The notes: generated from the letters alone by a model not told the origin. 64,000 nucleotides of DNA from Atrina japonica (GCA_030159075.1 BROG01000131.1:1114501-1178500); one strand, 5' to 3'. Positions 10,606-22,165 are shown, counted from the stretch's first letter. Translations and numbers: made by a program.

Positions 10606-11281
10606 ATCTAGCATATTGCAATATGGACATGTACAGTGTGCTACAGATGCAGGCCTAGTCTTGTGTTTTCGATTTCTTTCTGTGTTTTTTTTTTGTTTAG
10701 AGGTATTGAATAACTTTTAAGATTAGATAAAAAATAGGAAATGAATGTGAGCTATTTTATTCTTTATTGATTCATTCATATTTTCAAAGAAGACATTTCC
10801 GACAAATACATGGTCATGGAAAGGATTTCTAATATGTTATGTTTTCCTACGCCAAAAAGTAAAGCAGTCAAACGCTTGGGTCACGCGACAACGGAATTGT
10901 GTAATACAGTCGTTCTATATACTTGCAATGACGGAAATAACAGTCGGTATGTAAATATAATGTGTAAAATATTGATAATTTCGCTTTCCATCTAGCTCTG
11001 ACTATTCATATAGTTTTGCTGAAAATCGGAATAATTATCCGTTAGTATATTCAAGACATTTTCAATGCAAACGGAGAGGAAAATATTATTTTCATACCAA
11101 TGAATGTTAATAGAAACAGGGTATGTGCAGAGTCAAAAACTATTGCAATAAAGGCTTGGAAAGACATTTTCATCAATTTTATTGAGCGATCCCATCTTGT
11201 AGCATGTAACGCTAAAAGAGCTACTGTGTAGTAGTCAAAAGGACCATAATGCAACTCAATGTCATCGTTATACTTGGTCCA

Positions 11282-11289
11282 TGACGTCA
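11282..11289. promoter_or_regulatory. CRE-like palindrome, copy 2
   Basis: A perfect TGACGTCA at the position matching 1035-1042 in copy 1. It may be conserved promoter sequence or inherited without function. Confidence 0.3.
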
Positions 11290-11310
11290 TATTACTCCAA
11301 TACGCATACA

Positions 11311-11989
11311 CGATTTCGAGATTGTTTTAGCAATGTATTTTGATAAAGTTGGTATACGTTTTTAAGGACAGAATTGACGGGGGTACTTTTGAATGCTAGG
11401 GGTACTTTTGGGTTTCACTGAGTTGAGGTGTCAAATACTGAACTATATACTTCTGCATACTTCTTGAGTACCCCCTCATTCAAATTACTTGTTGTTTATC
11501 ATTTCAAATGTACAGTAATTTTTGTTGTTGTTTTATCAACAATCAAGGTTATTTATTTTATATTGATTGTGTATTTAAGAAAATGGATGTTACATAAGTA
11601 CTTAAGTGTACTTATTTCCTTTTGGTTAACGTTAAAATTCATTCAAACAAATGTTTTGTTATGAATGACAAAATTAAAACCTATATATCATATATAATGT
11701 GTTTCAAAGGTGGTCACATCCAGAATTTTCACAAACAACTATATAGTGAAAATAAAATAAAACTTGACCTTGAGTGTTCAATATATTTGGTGACAGTGCC
11801 GTGGATTCATTTTTGTGGGTTAATTGTTGATGTACGATTAAAAAAATGAACATAAAGGAACTTTGAACATCGAAGAAACATTAACATAATTCTGTTGGTT
11901 TGTTAAAAAGAAATTTAATATTTTCTGATGCTAAGCTCGAAAGATTTGACTAAGTCCGCATTTTTAGTTTGTATTCTGTTTTATGAGCT
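11311..11989. other. No recognisable feature
   Basis: A/T-rich sequence. Short plus-strand frames rich in F, I, L and V are expected from base composition. A repeated GGGGTACTTTTG (about 11378 and 11399) is the only local duplication. Confidence 0.4.
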
Positions 11990-12240
11990 GCTACACATGC
12001 AATGGTTTCCGTACTGCGCCCAATTCGTCAACATCTATAGACAGCGCGTGCTCGTTCAAGTCCCGCTGGAACGTAAGCTGATTTTGTGAGGAAATTTGCC
12101 AATTTACCTGTGGAAGGCCAGTGGTCTCTACCTGGGTAAATTGTAACCGAGTTCTCTTTCCCACCACTGAAATCTGGCCGCCACCATGTAACTGAAAAAT
12201 TGTTAAGTGTGGTGTACAATATTCAAATTCAAAAACAATA
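11990..12240 (+). mobile_element. tRNA-derived SINE, family 2
   Basis: A degraded tRNA-like head precedes a B-box-like TTCAAGTCCCGCTGGAAC. The family body follows: AGCTGATTTTGTGAGGAAA, TTTGCCAATTTAC, a TGGTCTCTACC block, TTGTAACC, TTTCCCACCACT and CATGTAACTGAAAAAT. The same order of blocks is seen at 33245-33420 (-), 34097-34320, 42530-42770 and 63866-64000. Confidence 0.7.
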
Positions 12241-12960
12241 CGGGAGACATGCAAATCTGTGATGTGATACCAACTTTCTTCTTGTCCTCTGAGAACACGA
12301 TACTCTAATGTTCCCTCATGGACAACTTTATTGTGACTGCACTGATGGTTCCGTCCTGAGAGGGTAGGGGAAGGGGTTGACCCAGAACATTCTATCAGTA
12401 ATAGATTTGATCATTAAGCATAATTACAACGGACCCCATTCTTCATTTCTTGTTTGATATGAACATGTTCAGCAGTTTTTGTTTATTGCTTGTTTTATTA
12501 CACAAACAATCCATATGAACCGGTTATACTTGCAGGAACTGAAATACTTGGAACTATCCATGACTGTAGCAACATGGGTGGCTTTGTTGAGGCTGAGTCA
12601 AAATTTTCAATAGAGAGAATGTTAAAGGCAAGGAAAAGAATCCCACACTTTTCAAGGAATTTTATTTGCTACCTACCAACCTACTATCGGAATCAAATTC
12701 AGTCCTATTATAGTAAAAAGATAGACTGATTGGTCAATTAATCGACTCGTGAATTTCTTTACGCCATCACCTCTGTCTTTTTTTTCTTCAAAATCCATTG
12801 AAATGGGTCTGTTCAACGCAATTTGAAAAAAAATCAAATCACATCGTGCCTGTCCTAAATTTATTGTAATTTGAAAAACAAATTCTAAACCTCTAAATTT
12901 TGGCCCAAATTTAACGCAGTTTGAAACGAAAGACCTTATATAGGGACAGTTATATGTTAG
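12241..12960. other. Unresolved; overlapping frames only
   Basis: Frames of 79 codons (plus, 12490-12729) and 107 codons (minus, 12673-12996) overlap. The plus frame includes EILGTIHDCSNMGGFVEAES, which looks compositionally protein-like, but there is no recognised domain, no related copy and no splice support. Confidence 0.2.
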
Positions 12961-13033
12961 ACCAAGTATCATAGGGGGAAAGGTTGCCATTTTCAAGGTT
13001 CATTATGCATTCGGTCAAAACTTTAAATGGTCT

Positions 13034-13350
13034 GGACCCGAAGTCACCAGATTTTCTCAGTTCATTAAGGCAACTAATTTTAACGACACGACACTTTTTG
13101 ACAGACTTTTCTATTATGACGTCACAGTTAAATGGACCATCCAACATTTGTGTGACAAAATGTTTTAAACTTGTTTGAGTACATATTCAAGTTTTGAGTA
13201 CCAACCTCAACATATTTATTCATTTTACGGGAATGTCACATATGATCCAAATTTTGTATGTGAAAAAATAATTATGCGTTTCCTGTTCAATCAGACCAAG
13301 AAGTTTGACAAACGACTAATGATAACAGTTGAGCTTGTGTATTGAGTCTG
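13034..13350. mobile_element. MITE-A copy 3, diverged
   Basis: The left end GGACCCGAAGTCACCAGATT matches the MITE-A terminus. The right end keeps GTTGAGCTTG but has lost the GGGCCC tip. The interior around TTTGAGTACATATTCAAGTT matches copies 1 and 2. Confidence 0.65.
13085..13147 (-). CDS. Short conserved peptide-coding stretch (partner at 26.9 kb)
   Basis: On the minus strand this reads ATG TTG GAT GGT ... TGT CGT, with the peptide core DGPFNCDVIIEK followed by S-V-K-K-C-R. The plus strand at 26881-26937 encodes the same core with I-V-K-G-C-R. Over 19 aligned codons ten differ; eight of those differ at the third base, seven silently. That pattern suggests a sequence once kept as protein, perhaps a transposon ORF or duplicated exon. 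The stretch is short, ends near the MITE-A terminus, and its family is unknown. Confidence 0.35.
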
Positions 13351-13564
13351 TTGATGATAATTTTTAGATAACATAATGATAGAGTCTGTTTATTATAGTT
13401 TCTATAAACGTAAAAAATTATGTAATTCTAACAAGTAACTATTTTTCTTAAAGAATAATTTGAGCAGCTGCAATTTAATGGTATTTTTTTCTCAGATATA
13501 ATTTTAGGTTGTTGTACTGTCTAGGAGCATCACTTGTTTGAATGTTTAAAATAATATATAAAAA

Positions 13565-13628
13565 AAAATTCAGATACCAAAGTATAAATCAATAGAATGT
13601 CCAGGACATAGATACAAATCCGGTATGT
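13565..13628 (-). mobile_element. Penelope-like 3' tip, about 63 bp
   Basis: It is identical over about 60 bases to the 3' end of the element at 50.9 kb (minus), from ATTTCAGATACCAAAG to GATACAAATCCGGTA. A severely 5'-truncated insertion explains this. The exact identity suggests it is young. Confidence 0.75.
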
Positions 13629-13639
13629 AATGTTGCTGG

Positions 13640-14220
13640 TATAAAACAGTCTTCCATAAAATCTGACTCTGTTTTCTGTTTTTATTCATTGAATGACACT
13701 ATACATCACAAAGTTGGCGGTTTTGCTTTGTTGTGCTGATTTGAAGATAACTTTCAAATTGTTTTTTCTCTGCATTTGAAGGAATACACATGTTGAGATG
13801 CTTACTTTTAAGCCTAGGTATAATGAATACACCAGAAATAATAGTTCTCTTGAATTCGCCAAAATTTAATTTTTCTGTAGTTAAATTTAGTTTTTGTGCA
13901 GTTAAACCTACATGTAGTTTTTTCTCGTAAGTTTATCTCATAACCCATTGTTTACTGTTAAGTACATATCAACATAGCGTCGTTGTCTTTTGCTTTCTTA
14001 ACCCATCTATACCTATAGTTCTATACAAGTGAGTTTGTGCACCCTTGAAAGACGCAAGTCATTATAAATTGTTGAATGGTTGTCCGTATGTATGAAGTCT
14101 GATGTGTTCTTTAGATAGGTTCCAGTTCCATCATGTTTTCTGCGTCGTTCACAGATTATACCATAAGGAATCAGCAAAAACTGCATCAAAAATATTCCCC
14201 CGGATTTCCTTCCCATTGGA
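13640..14220. other. No recognisable feature
   Basis: A/T-rich sequence between the Penelope-like tip and the CT microsatellite. A local repeat of TTAGTTTTTnTGCAGTTAAA-type sequence occurs near 13870-13910. Confidence 0.4.
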
Positions 14221-14221
14221 A

Positions 14222-14344
<123 letters not shown>

Positions 14345-14639
14345 GTTGTTTAACTTCCTTTTGTGTCATTGGCCAAGATAATAATGTTTCTTCCATTCGC
14401 AACTCCATCTCTGTTCTTACCATTAAAATATAATCATGGTAACATTTTAAGTATCGTCTATGATCAGCCAATCGAGATTGCATTTTGTTTTGAGCCATGC
14501 ATGAACAAAGCTTTTTACAAATACTCGTCTAAATTTTCTTCTTTGACATTTGTAGTCCTCCAATTTTTATACTAAGTTGTTTCTTGTATTCTCACTGAAG
14601 TTCGATCTAATGAATTCAAAGTGTGACTAATTTTTGAGA

Positions 14640-15372
14640 AAAAAGATTTAGCGGCTTTAATCTGACATTTAGATATATCGACGCCATTTTGCCAATTAAT
14701 AATGGCAATTTTCATTCATATTCCAATGAGATATATCCCAGAGAACTAGAAATTAAAGATATAACAGAATCAAACACACGCTTCATACTTAGACAATTTA
14801 CTTACTATAGACACAGACGGGAAATTGGCAACTAAGCTTTACGACAAACACGACGATTTCGGCTTTCCCATCGCAAATTTTCCACATTTGAGTTGTAATA
14901 TCCGACAATCATCCGCATATGGAGTTTATATTTCACAAATGATCCGATATGCCAGGGCGTGTTCAACATATGTACATTTTATATACACAGGTAACATACT
15001 AACTGACAAATTATTGACACAGAGATATCGAAAACCGCGTTTGCTGTCAACATTCCGCAAATTTTGCTGTCGGTATGATAGTCTTGTTTGCAATTGCTGT
15101 GTTTCAATAAGTGAAATGTTGAGTTGCTTGTTCGATGGCGATTGTTGAAACGTTTGTACTAATTGTTATGAGGATTCGTTCCTCACGTATTTCATTTTAA
15201 TTTGACTGTGGACTCACAGCGGATGTGGCCGGTCGTCAGGGGATGGTTACTCCACCATGGCATCTAATCCCACCTCTTGATTTCCAGAGGTTATCGTTTG
15301 ACCGTTTTTTACCAGATTTATGACTACATCCTGGACATCCTAAAGACTTATACTTTGGTATCTAAGATTTTT
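14640..15372 (+). mobile_element. Penelope-like retroelement, 5'-truncated RT plus 3' tail
   Basis: The C-terminal part of a reverse transcriptase runs from about 14657 to a TGA at 15146-15148. It has FRYIDA where the paralogue at 51.6 kb has FRYIDD, so the second catalytic aspartate of the YxDD box is lost. A frameshift lies near 14773. Downstream are KLYDKHDDFGFPIANFPHL, AYGVYISQMIRYARAC and LLTQRYRKPRL, typical of Penelope-like thumb regions. The 3' untranslated tail follows: GTGGACTCAC, TGGCATCTAATCCCACCTCT, then CTTTGGTATCTAAGATTTT. No GIY-YIG endonuclease is recognisable. The copy is dead. Confidence 0.85.
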
Positions 15373-15379
15373 TTTTTAT

Positions 15380-16740
15380 ATTTAATGTGTCACGATGAAG
15401 ATATGCAAGACATCACAATACATCGCTTCTAATTTTTTATATACGTGGCAAATATTAAATGTTAAAGGAATGTAAAACACAGATTTAAGTCTAACATGAT
15501 AAAGAGTTTAGTTGAAAATATAATAAAAATGACATAATTCATTGTTTTTAAAAAACGACCATACATTTATTGCAACTCCCGAGGGTACGAATTAAAAATC
15601 TTATTCACTTTATGCTGCAAAGTAAAGCATTTCATCAGGACAAAACTAGGCAATTTAATCAAATAACTGTAATTATGGATCGTATGTTTATGTCCGTGTA
15701 AACTTTGGTTAAATATATGGTATTGCTTTAACGAAGTTTTAATGAATATATTTGTGGTGACACTTTGTGCTTGACACCTTTGCACATTTTCAAAAAGCGA
15801 ACCACTCATCTTAAATGTCGTTTTAGTAAATGCATTTTGTATTCATTGAAGCGTTCTGGTACACTAAAAACTGTTTACAGATTTAAGGGGGAAAAGATAC
15901 CCAGTCACGTGACCAGAATGTCAATACTATATAAACTTTGTAGTAACGATGTTGGCAACATTAACAAGCATGGTGGAGGCGAAATTGAATGGCGAATTCA
16001 CATCAAGAAGTAAATAAAGTTGCACTTTGTGGATAAAATAATTTAATAATCTTCTTTTTATGTCGTCTGTAGCTTTACATAATGTAATATCTATTTATCC
16101 TCTGTCTGTTTCTCACCTTTTGATATAAATGGTCACCACTTTCTTATTGTATGTGATACTTTTGTGCAACACTCAGTAAAGGTCAATGTAATGTTCAAGG
16201 CCACACTTAGTAAGGTCAAATGATGGTGTAGTCTTTGGTAATTTTTTGTATATAAAATATACTCAATTTAGGGCTACTTCCAGGAAATGTTTCTCCACTG
16301 TATGCCCACAACTTGCAATATTTATTCTAAATACATTGTATTTTTTAAGCATTATGGATTATCCTTTACAGGAAAAAATAAGGAAAATTAAATGACTCAG
16401 TTTTTACAGTGCACGAATTTATCATATAAGTGCGATGAAAATTTAGTATTTTTTTTAACTTCAACTCTTAATTTATTGTATCCCTTATTCACACAATCTG
16501 ATATAAAAGCAAAAAGCATGGATATCATGACTTTATCTCAAAGTCTACTGTCTAGGAAAAGAAAAATTGAATACTGCTTTTTCATATTATTGATGAAAAA
16601 ATTGTAATTGAAGAAAGGGACATAACTCTTGCAAGAATGACTATTTCTTACATACCCAGAAATGTGCACATTATTCAGCCTATATTTTCTACATCCAAAA
16701 TGAGTTATTATGCATAAAATGTAATGCTCTGTCATATTAA
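15380..16740. other. No recognisable feature
   Basis: A/T-rich sequence. Open frames at 15567-15809 (-), 15765-16013 (+) and 16392-16607 (+) lack recognisable domains, splice support or partner copies. Confidence 0.35.
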
Positions 16741-16744
16741 ATTA

Positions 16745-17050
16745 TCATGAACATAATACCAATGCCATAATGCTAAAGACGACCGTTGCTGTCAATATAA
16801 TTCATCACTTTAGTTAAAATAGATTTTCTAGAGAGACAGTGGTATGAAACAAGGCTATTATAAATCTAAATACATATCCTAGTAACCTCTGTAAAAAGAT
16901 GCTGTCTAAGCTTTTGAAGAATTTAAAATGAATTAAATGATGTTATCAGTGCGAATTATTTCTTTAACACAATGTTATCAGCTGGTATCGTAATACCAGA
17001 TACTAGGTTTATGTATACCCTCGGAGACTCAAAAGGTCCACCAGCAGTGA
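16745..17050 (+). repeat. Dispersed repeat R1, near-complete unit
   Basis: This is the best single-unit example of R1, about 305 bp. It runs from AACATAATACCAATGCCATA through GACGACCGTTGCTGTCAATA, AGACAGTGGTAT, GTAACCTCTGTAAAAAGATG, GATGTTATCAGTG and TACTAGGTTTATGTATACCC to CAAAAGGTCCACCAGCA. Confidence 0.7.
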
Positions 17051-17239
17051 GTTCCATATCATATAAAGGTGGAAAAAATTGAAATGGTGAACCATACTTG
17101 GCACATATTGAAAGCTATAATACATAATCTTAAAAAACTGTTTCCATAGTAACCAGACGTTCACAGACGTGAGAGTGTATTTAGAATAAAACAAAACACT
17201 TATATGCATGTTTTATACTTACATGCTTTAAATAAAAAC

Positions 17240-17512
17240 TATATTTTGAAATACACGACTCGGAAGAAACAAATGTACCGGATGGTATATTTTGTGTCTA
17301 GGCATAAAAACTTTTTTCTATAGTTTTAAGATATTAAGTTACCAATCAATAGAATTTTGAATTAACTATGAAAATAACCATTTTTTGAAATGCACGACTC
17401 GGGACAAATAAATGTACTCGATGGTATATTTTGTGTCTAGGCATAAAAACTGTTTAGTTTTAAGATATTAAGTTAGCAATCAATAGAATTTTTGAATTAA
17501 CTTTGAAAATCT
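17240..17512. repeat. Tandem dimer, 139-bp period
   Basis: Two adjacent units share TTTGAAATnCACGACTCGG, GATGGTATATTTTGTGTCTA, GGCATAAAAACT and AAGTTAnCAATCAATAGAAT. The landmark GATGGTATAT occurs at 17281 and 17420. The units differ by a few substitutions and one short deletion, so the duplication is fairly recent. Confidence 0.85.
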
Positions 17513-17759
17513 TTATCCCTTGAGACTTCCGTACTAGGAACTTTGCTGCCAAGCTGTCTCGGAGATCATTAACAGTGTGACAAATTTGGTAATTACTTCT
17601 TGTCTTAAAGCAATAAACCGTTCATAAATAAATCACCACAGTAAAATAGTAAAATAATTAACATTCAAGTCTGCATCAAATCCAATTTACATGAAAAAAA
17701 ACAACATCTCTTGGCGCAACTGTAGATGTCTGTCAAGTCAGCCGTATTCAATGTCCTAT

Positions 17760-18005
17760 GGCATCAAGCAAAATTGTTACGGTTGTTGAGTCGTCTGTAC
17801 CAATTGTGACGGGGATATGTTTCTCATTTGAATTTTACTGTGGACTCGCGGCAGGTGTGACCGGTAAACAGGGATGCTTACTCCTCCATGACACCTGATC
17901 CCACCTTTGGATTTCCAGAGGTCTGTGTTTGTCCAGTATGCACCAGATTTGTATAGGTAATCCTGGACATCCTGAAGATTTATACTATGGTATTTGAGAT
18001 TTTAA
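17760..18005 (+). mobile_element. Penelope-like 3' tail fragment
   Basis: It holds the end of the RT frame region (GTTGTTGAGTCGTCTGTACC) and the non-coding tail: AATTGTGACGGGGATA, CTGTGGACTCGCGGC, CACCTGATCCCACCTTTGG, TTTCCAGAGGTCTGTG and the 3' terminus CTATGGTATTTGAGATTTT. It is a 5'-truncated copy. Confidence 0.8.
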
Positions 18006-18009
18006 TATT

Positions 18010-19072
18010 GATGGTTTGCAAAACGGTAGTATAAGCTATGTCGTGTAGATAATTACAAAAAATACTGTTGGCGTCTGTGCTAAGTTATACATATTTGCAG
18101 TACATTGTCAATGTACTACTAAAATCTTGAAGATGAAACACGATATGAAATGAATCTATTTCGTTAAAGAAATGTTTCTATAAAACAAAAGAAAATTACA
18201 CAAGAAATGTGATTCATCGAACAAAACTCGAAGCACATTTGGGTGTGACCCTCTTGGTAATAACCGCCATATGCAGGTAGTAAAGGCAGGTATTTATTTA
18301 TATATCTATTTTATTTTGTTTTTTCCGTTCGAGGTTTTGCAAATTTAAAAGAGAAAATTGTTACGTAATGCAAATTTATTTAAAATCCTTTTTACATTTG
18401 GCTCATCGATGATAATAAAAATATCAAACATGCAGAAATTACAAGCTGTTAGCACTCAAAGCTATGGGCCTCAATAAATTTCCTGAAAATTTTAATTATG
18501 CATTTAGATATTTTGTTCTTTGTTGGGTAATATAAATAGTAAATCACAGTGGATAAATGTGAAATAATGCTTCAGAGCATAATTATTTCAAAACGTTTAC
18601 TTGAATTGAAATATAATAAATAAACAGATCAAATAATGACAAAGCTGAGGCAATCCTTTAGAACAAAGTAAAAATATTTTAGTGTAGTTGTTTTCTAGAT
18701 TTTATATTGGTTTATATTGTTGGAAACATGTTTTCTTTAAGCAAGCCAATAAAATTTGATAACTTGTCATACTGCTTTTCGCCTTTCAAGTGTATGTTGA
18801 GATGAGCTACGTAAAACTTTTGACACATTCTCACATCATTCGTTTATTCTCTGATCATACGCCTTAATTTTGTTTAAGATAACAAGACTTTTCACCAAAA
18901 ACAAATCTATTGGAACATATTTGCAGAATAGTTTTCCAACCATGTGCTGGAGTTTGAACGGGGCAATACAAACTAAGGCTTTTGATAAGTCATGGAATAA
19001 AAATTGTTCACTTGCAAAGCAGTTTCTGTATATGCTATCGAAAGCTACAGTGAAGTGATGCAAATTGCAAAA

Positions 19073-19075
<3 letters not shown>
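18010..19075. other. No recognisable feature
   Basis: A/T-rich sequence. Frames near 18836-19058 overlap on both strands and run into the CA microsatellite. Confidence 0.35.

Positions 19076-19076
<1 letters not shown>

Positions 19077-19157
<81 letters not shown>
19077..19157. repeat. (CA)n microsatellite, about 80 bp
   Basis: A pure CA/AC run. Long frames across it (Thr-His, Cys-Val) are artefacts. Confidence 0.97.
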
Positions 19158-19159
<2 letters not shown>

Positions 19160-19160
<1 letters not shown>

Positions 19161-20100
19161 AGTATTGTGGTTGTTTGTCACACGTCTCTAGAATTAGTGC
19201 CTCACGTGTTAACTTGTTGGACTTTGATAAATTATATACATGCTGCCTTCCTCTCTCTCGACAACGAGAGACGATCCGACAACAGGCACAATACTTGAAT
19301 GATAAATTTCCCCGCGGGGACCGTACACTGTTCTTACAATTATTTTCCCTTTGTTGAAAAGCAATTTTCTCGACAAGAAACAAACCTATTTCGTAATACC
19401 AACACATAGTTAATATTATATTATGGAAACTAGTAAAGTGTTAAGTATTTTTCCGGTTTAAAGTAAGAGTTTGATGTATTTTAGTAAATTTATTTTTACC
19501 CTTTCCTTTGTGAACCATTCTTCTATTATGTTGTCTGAAGAAGCGACACTGGAACAGTCAGTCTTTCCCCCGGGAAAGGACCATAATATATTACTATAGC
19601 ACATTAGATATTAAGTCGGGTCTCTTTACAATTGAAAAGTTCTTTTGATAATCATAATTAAATTGTACTGATAGATGATTTTCCTGATTAAATAACATTA
19701 TACTCAGATAACAATATGAAGCAATACACAAAGATCAAGGGAATGGTAACAGTTTATTTCTTGTGCACTAAAAATCTTTTTATTCTAAGCAATTCTATCA
19801 TTATAACCGAAGTAGCCATCCATATAAATAAAGATTCCTAATAGAAACTACTCCACGATAAGCATTTATATTACTAATAAATCCCTGCCTTCGAAAAGAC
19901 ATTTTTGGAGGGGCCACTGAATGGCAATGATGCTACAGATGAATTCTAGTATCATTATATTATTTGTCGTTTTCAATAGATCACTGTTCATCTCAACATA
20001 AAATCAATCAATTGTGCCTTAAATAATGTTTGGCGTTAATATTGCTACGGGGTTACCTGAAGGTAAAGTATTGAAGTCCATCATACAGTAATTCTACAGC
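19160..20100. other. No gene seen; one G+C palindrome
   Basis: The only notable item is TCCCCGCGGGGA at 19309-19320, a perfect 12-bp G+C palindrome in A/T-rich surroundings. Open frames across 19045-19407 run into the microsatellite. Confidence 0.4.
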
Positions 20101-20474
20101 AGATAATATCAATTTTGAGGATGAATGACGATCGTGTCTCAATAAATCTGAAGTTGCAGGTGTATTTTAAAAAATCTCATTCACTTAAGACTCAAACATT
20201 TCAGCCGCAAGCACTGTTCAGTTACCCACACGGTACGCGTGTACTCATTGATGTAGAAAAAGAGATGGGGTTAAAATGTAAGACACGAATATCCCTCATT
20301 CCTTCGAATATATTCATTGTCTTAATTTATGTGGCGCATCTGATGAACTCTTTTACCCCTATTTCTTTTAATGGAATATTCGTTTCTATAGTTTATGACC
20401 AGTCTACATTGGTCTATAGGTTTGGCAGGATTAAAAAGAGTAATTCATACCATTGTCTTTATTGACACCTGTCA

Positions 20475-20865
20475 ACATGATCAGGTCTAGATATCACGGA
20501 CCTCTCGTTTCTAAGTAGTAATATTCCATCTTCTCCTGCTTATGGTATTTTCATTTAACATACAACTTAAACGTTATATCATAGCATACTCTTCTTATGA
20601 ATGCTTTATTCTGAGAGCGAAACGACTCGCCGATAAACTACTTACACAAGGTTACCTTGTTGAACGCTTGAAATCGTCGTTTAAGAAGTTTTATGGTCGA
20701 TACGGGGATTTTGTTTAACACTATGAAGTCCCCCTCTCAGGTATATTAGATAGTATTCTGGAGCACGACCACAGACAGACCCCCTTTCGCCAAACGTTTG
20801 TGCGAAATTAACTATTTCGTCCTAAGAACCTCACAATTCGTACAAAATCTATTTTAATCCTTTCA
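20475..20865 (+). mobile_element. Relic of a second Penelope-like RT subfamily
   Basis: Conceptual reading gives DITDLSFLSSNIPSSPAYGI, a frame break with a stop, then LKRYIIAYSSYECFILRAKR and LADKLLTQGYLVERLKSSFK with KFYGRYGDF, a stop, and HYEVPLSGILDSI. The order SNIP-SPAYG, RY, LL-QGY, KFYGRY matches the RT C-terminus at 14.6 and 51.2 kb, but the residues and the downstream sequence differ, so it is a different subfamily. At least three disabling changes are visible. The 116-codon open frame just upstream (20115-20465) is not recognised and may be part of the relic or chance. Confidence 0.75.
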
Positions 20866-20869
20866 CCAA

Positions 20870-21734
20870 TAAGTATCTAAATGGGATGATTTGTTCTATT
20901 AATTTAGACCACTCTATTATGGTTTGTAGGGTTTATATTCATAAGTTAGAATAAAACAAGATTATTTGGATTTATAATAAACACTATTTTATAATATTTA
21001 ATATCTAGAAATATAACATAAACATTAAGCGAGTGAAATAGGATAAATAACAATAAGCAATTGACATACAATCAAAACATTTTCAAAAGCAGAAAAACAA
21101 TTAGTTAGCATCTATAATTACATTCATGTTGCTAATTGTTCCTTGTCAGATTTTGAGTAAGTAAACGTAGTTAGAATTAGATGTAAAGATTGTGTAAAGT
21201 GCAAGGCCTTCAATTATGAATATTCCAAAATCCCAACAAGTAAACTCAACAGGAGAATGATTGCGTTGCTGGATGTTTTCCACTGCGAATCTGAAATATA
21301 AATTCCGGGTGCATTATATCGACCAATAAATTTTCATATTCTGTTTGGACTCATCGAAATTTGTTTACTCAAGTTTCTGATCAACATGATTTTCCCAAGA
21401 TCGGAGATCAGTTTTAAATGACGTTCTAAAGGTTAATTGGGTATGTTTCGTGATAATTAAGAGAAATAATTGTCACGACTACCTTAATATAGGTAAGCAT
21501 AATGACTTGTTTCTAGAAGTCTAATATAATTCAATCTTATTTTGGAATGACATATTGTATGGTGCGTCTGATTTCTGCGTATCAACAGAAAAAAAATTAA
21601 AAACTCACAACGATCTAAAGATCCTTTGAAAAATACTCATTACAACGAACCCCTGCTTATTACGTCTTATCTGAGTGGTCTCTGACGTCATAAATATTAT
21701 ACGTATTGTTACAATACGTGCTGCATGAGGATAA

Positions 21735-21735
<1 letters not shown>
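20870..21735. other. No recognisable feature
   Basis: A/T-rich sequence with no repeat match or convincing frame. Confidence 0.4.
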
Positions 21736-21736
<1 letters not shown>

Positions 21737-21796
<60 letters not shown>

Positions 21797-21828
21797 GAGG
21801 CAGAGAGAGAGAGACACAGAGAGAGAGG
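21737..21828. repeat. (GA)n microsatellite, interrupted
   Basis: A GA run with scattered CA and GGCA interruptions, which suggests greater age than the neighbouring pure tracts. Confidence 0.95.
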
Positions 21829-21829
21829 C

Positions 21830-21943
21830 AACCAATACAATACTGATTGTGGAGATGAAACAGATTACTTACTGGACATTTCTGCTGTCAGTCCTTCGGA
21901 AGATGGTGATCTTTCTCGATTTCCTGTTCATAATATCAAAAGG
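21830..21943 (+). CDS. Possible exon ending at a splice donor
   Basis: Directly after the GA tract, one plus-strand frame reads DCGDETDYLLDISAVSPSED, then GDLSRFPVHNIK, and ends at AAAAG|GTAAAT. The acidic, Ser/Pro-containing composition is unlike random A/T-rich frames and could be a cytoplasmic tail or linker. There is no pyrimidine tract upstream, because the GA run is purine-rich on this strand, so no good acceptor is visible. The opposite strand also has an AACAG...GTAAGT pair (about 21925 to 21873), so strand is uncertain. Confidence 0.25.
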
Positions 21944-22116
21944 TAAATAGACGATCAACAATGAGAATTTAATCTTTTTTGGGTGAATGTTTTCAAAATA
22001 CACATATCCGCTATTTCAAAAATATAGTTTATTGTGCACGTAGCTGCCAAAATTATTACCGAAAAAAAGCATTCATTTTAAAAATAGTACTGCATATGAT
22101 AATGTTTCTTCATTAT

Positions 22117-22119
<3 letters not shown>

Positions 22120-22165
<46 letters not shown>

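Larger units (their letters stand above)
8665..11310. repeat. Paralogous segment, copy 2 (degenerate)
   Basis: This is the direct partner of 1-1045. The region matching the third candidate exon of copy 1 has an indel near 8845 and an early stop. The region matching the second exon is replaced by a CAA/TAA microsatellite. In the signal-peptide region (ATG at about 11171) a 1-bp deletion breaks the frame. If copy 1 is a gene, this copy is a pseudogene. The upstream TGACGTCA at 11282-11289 is retained. Confidence 0.75.
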
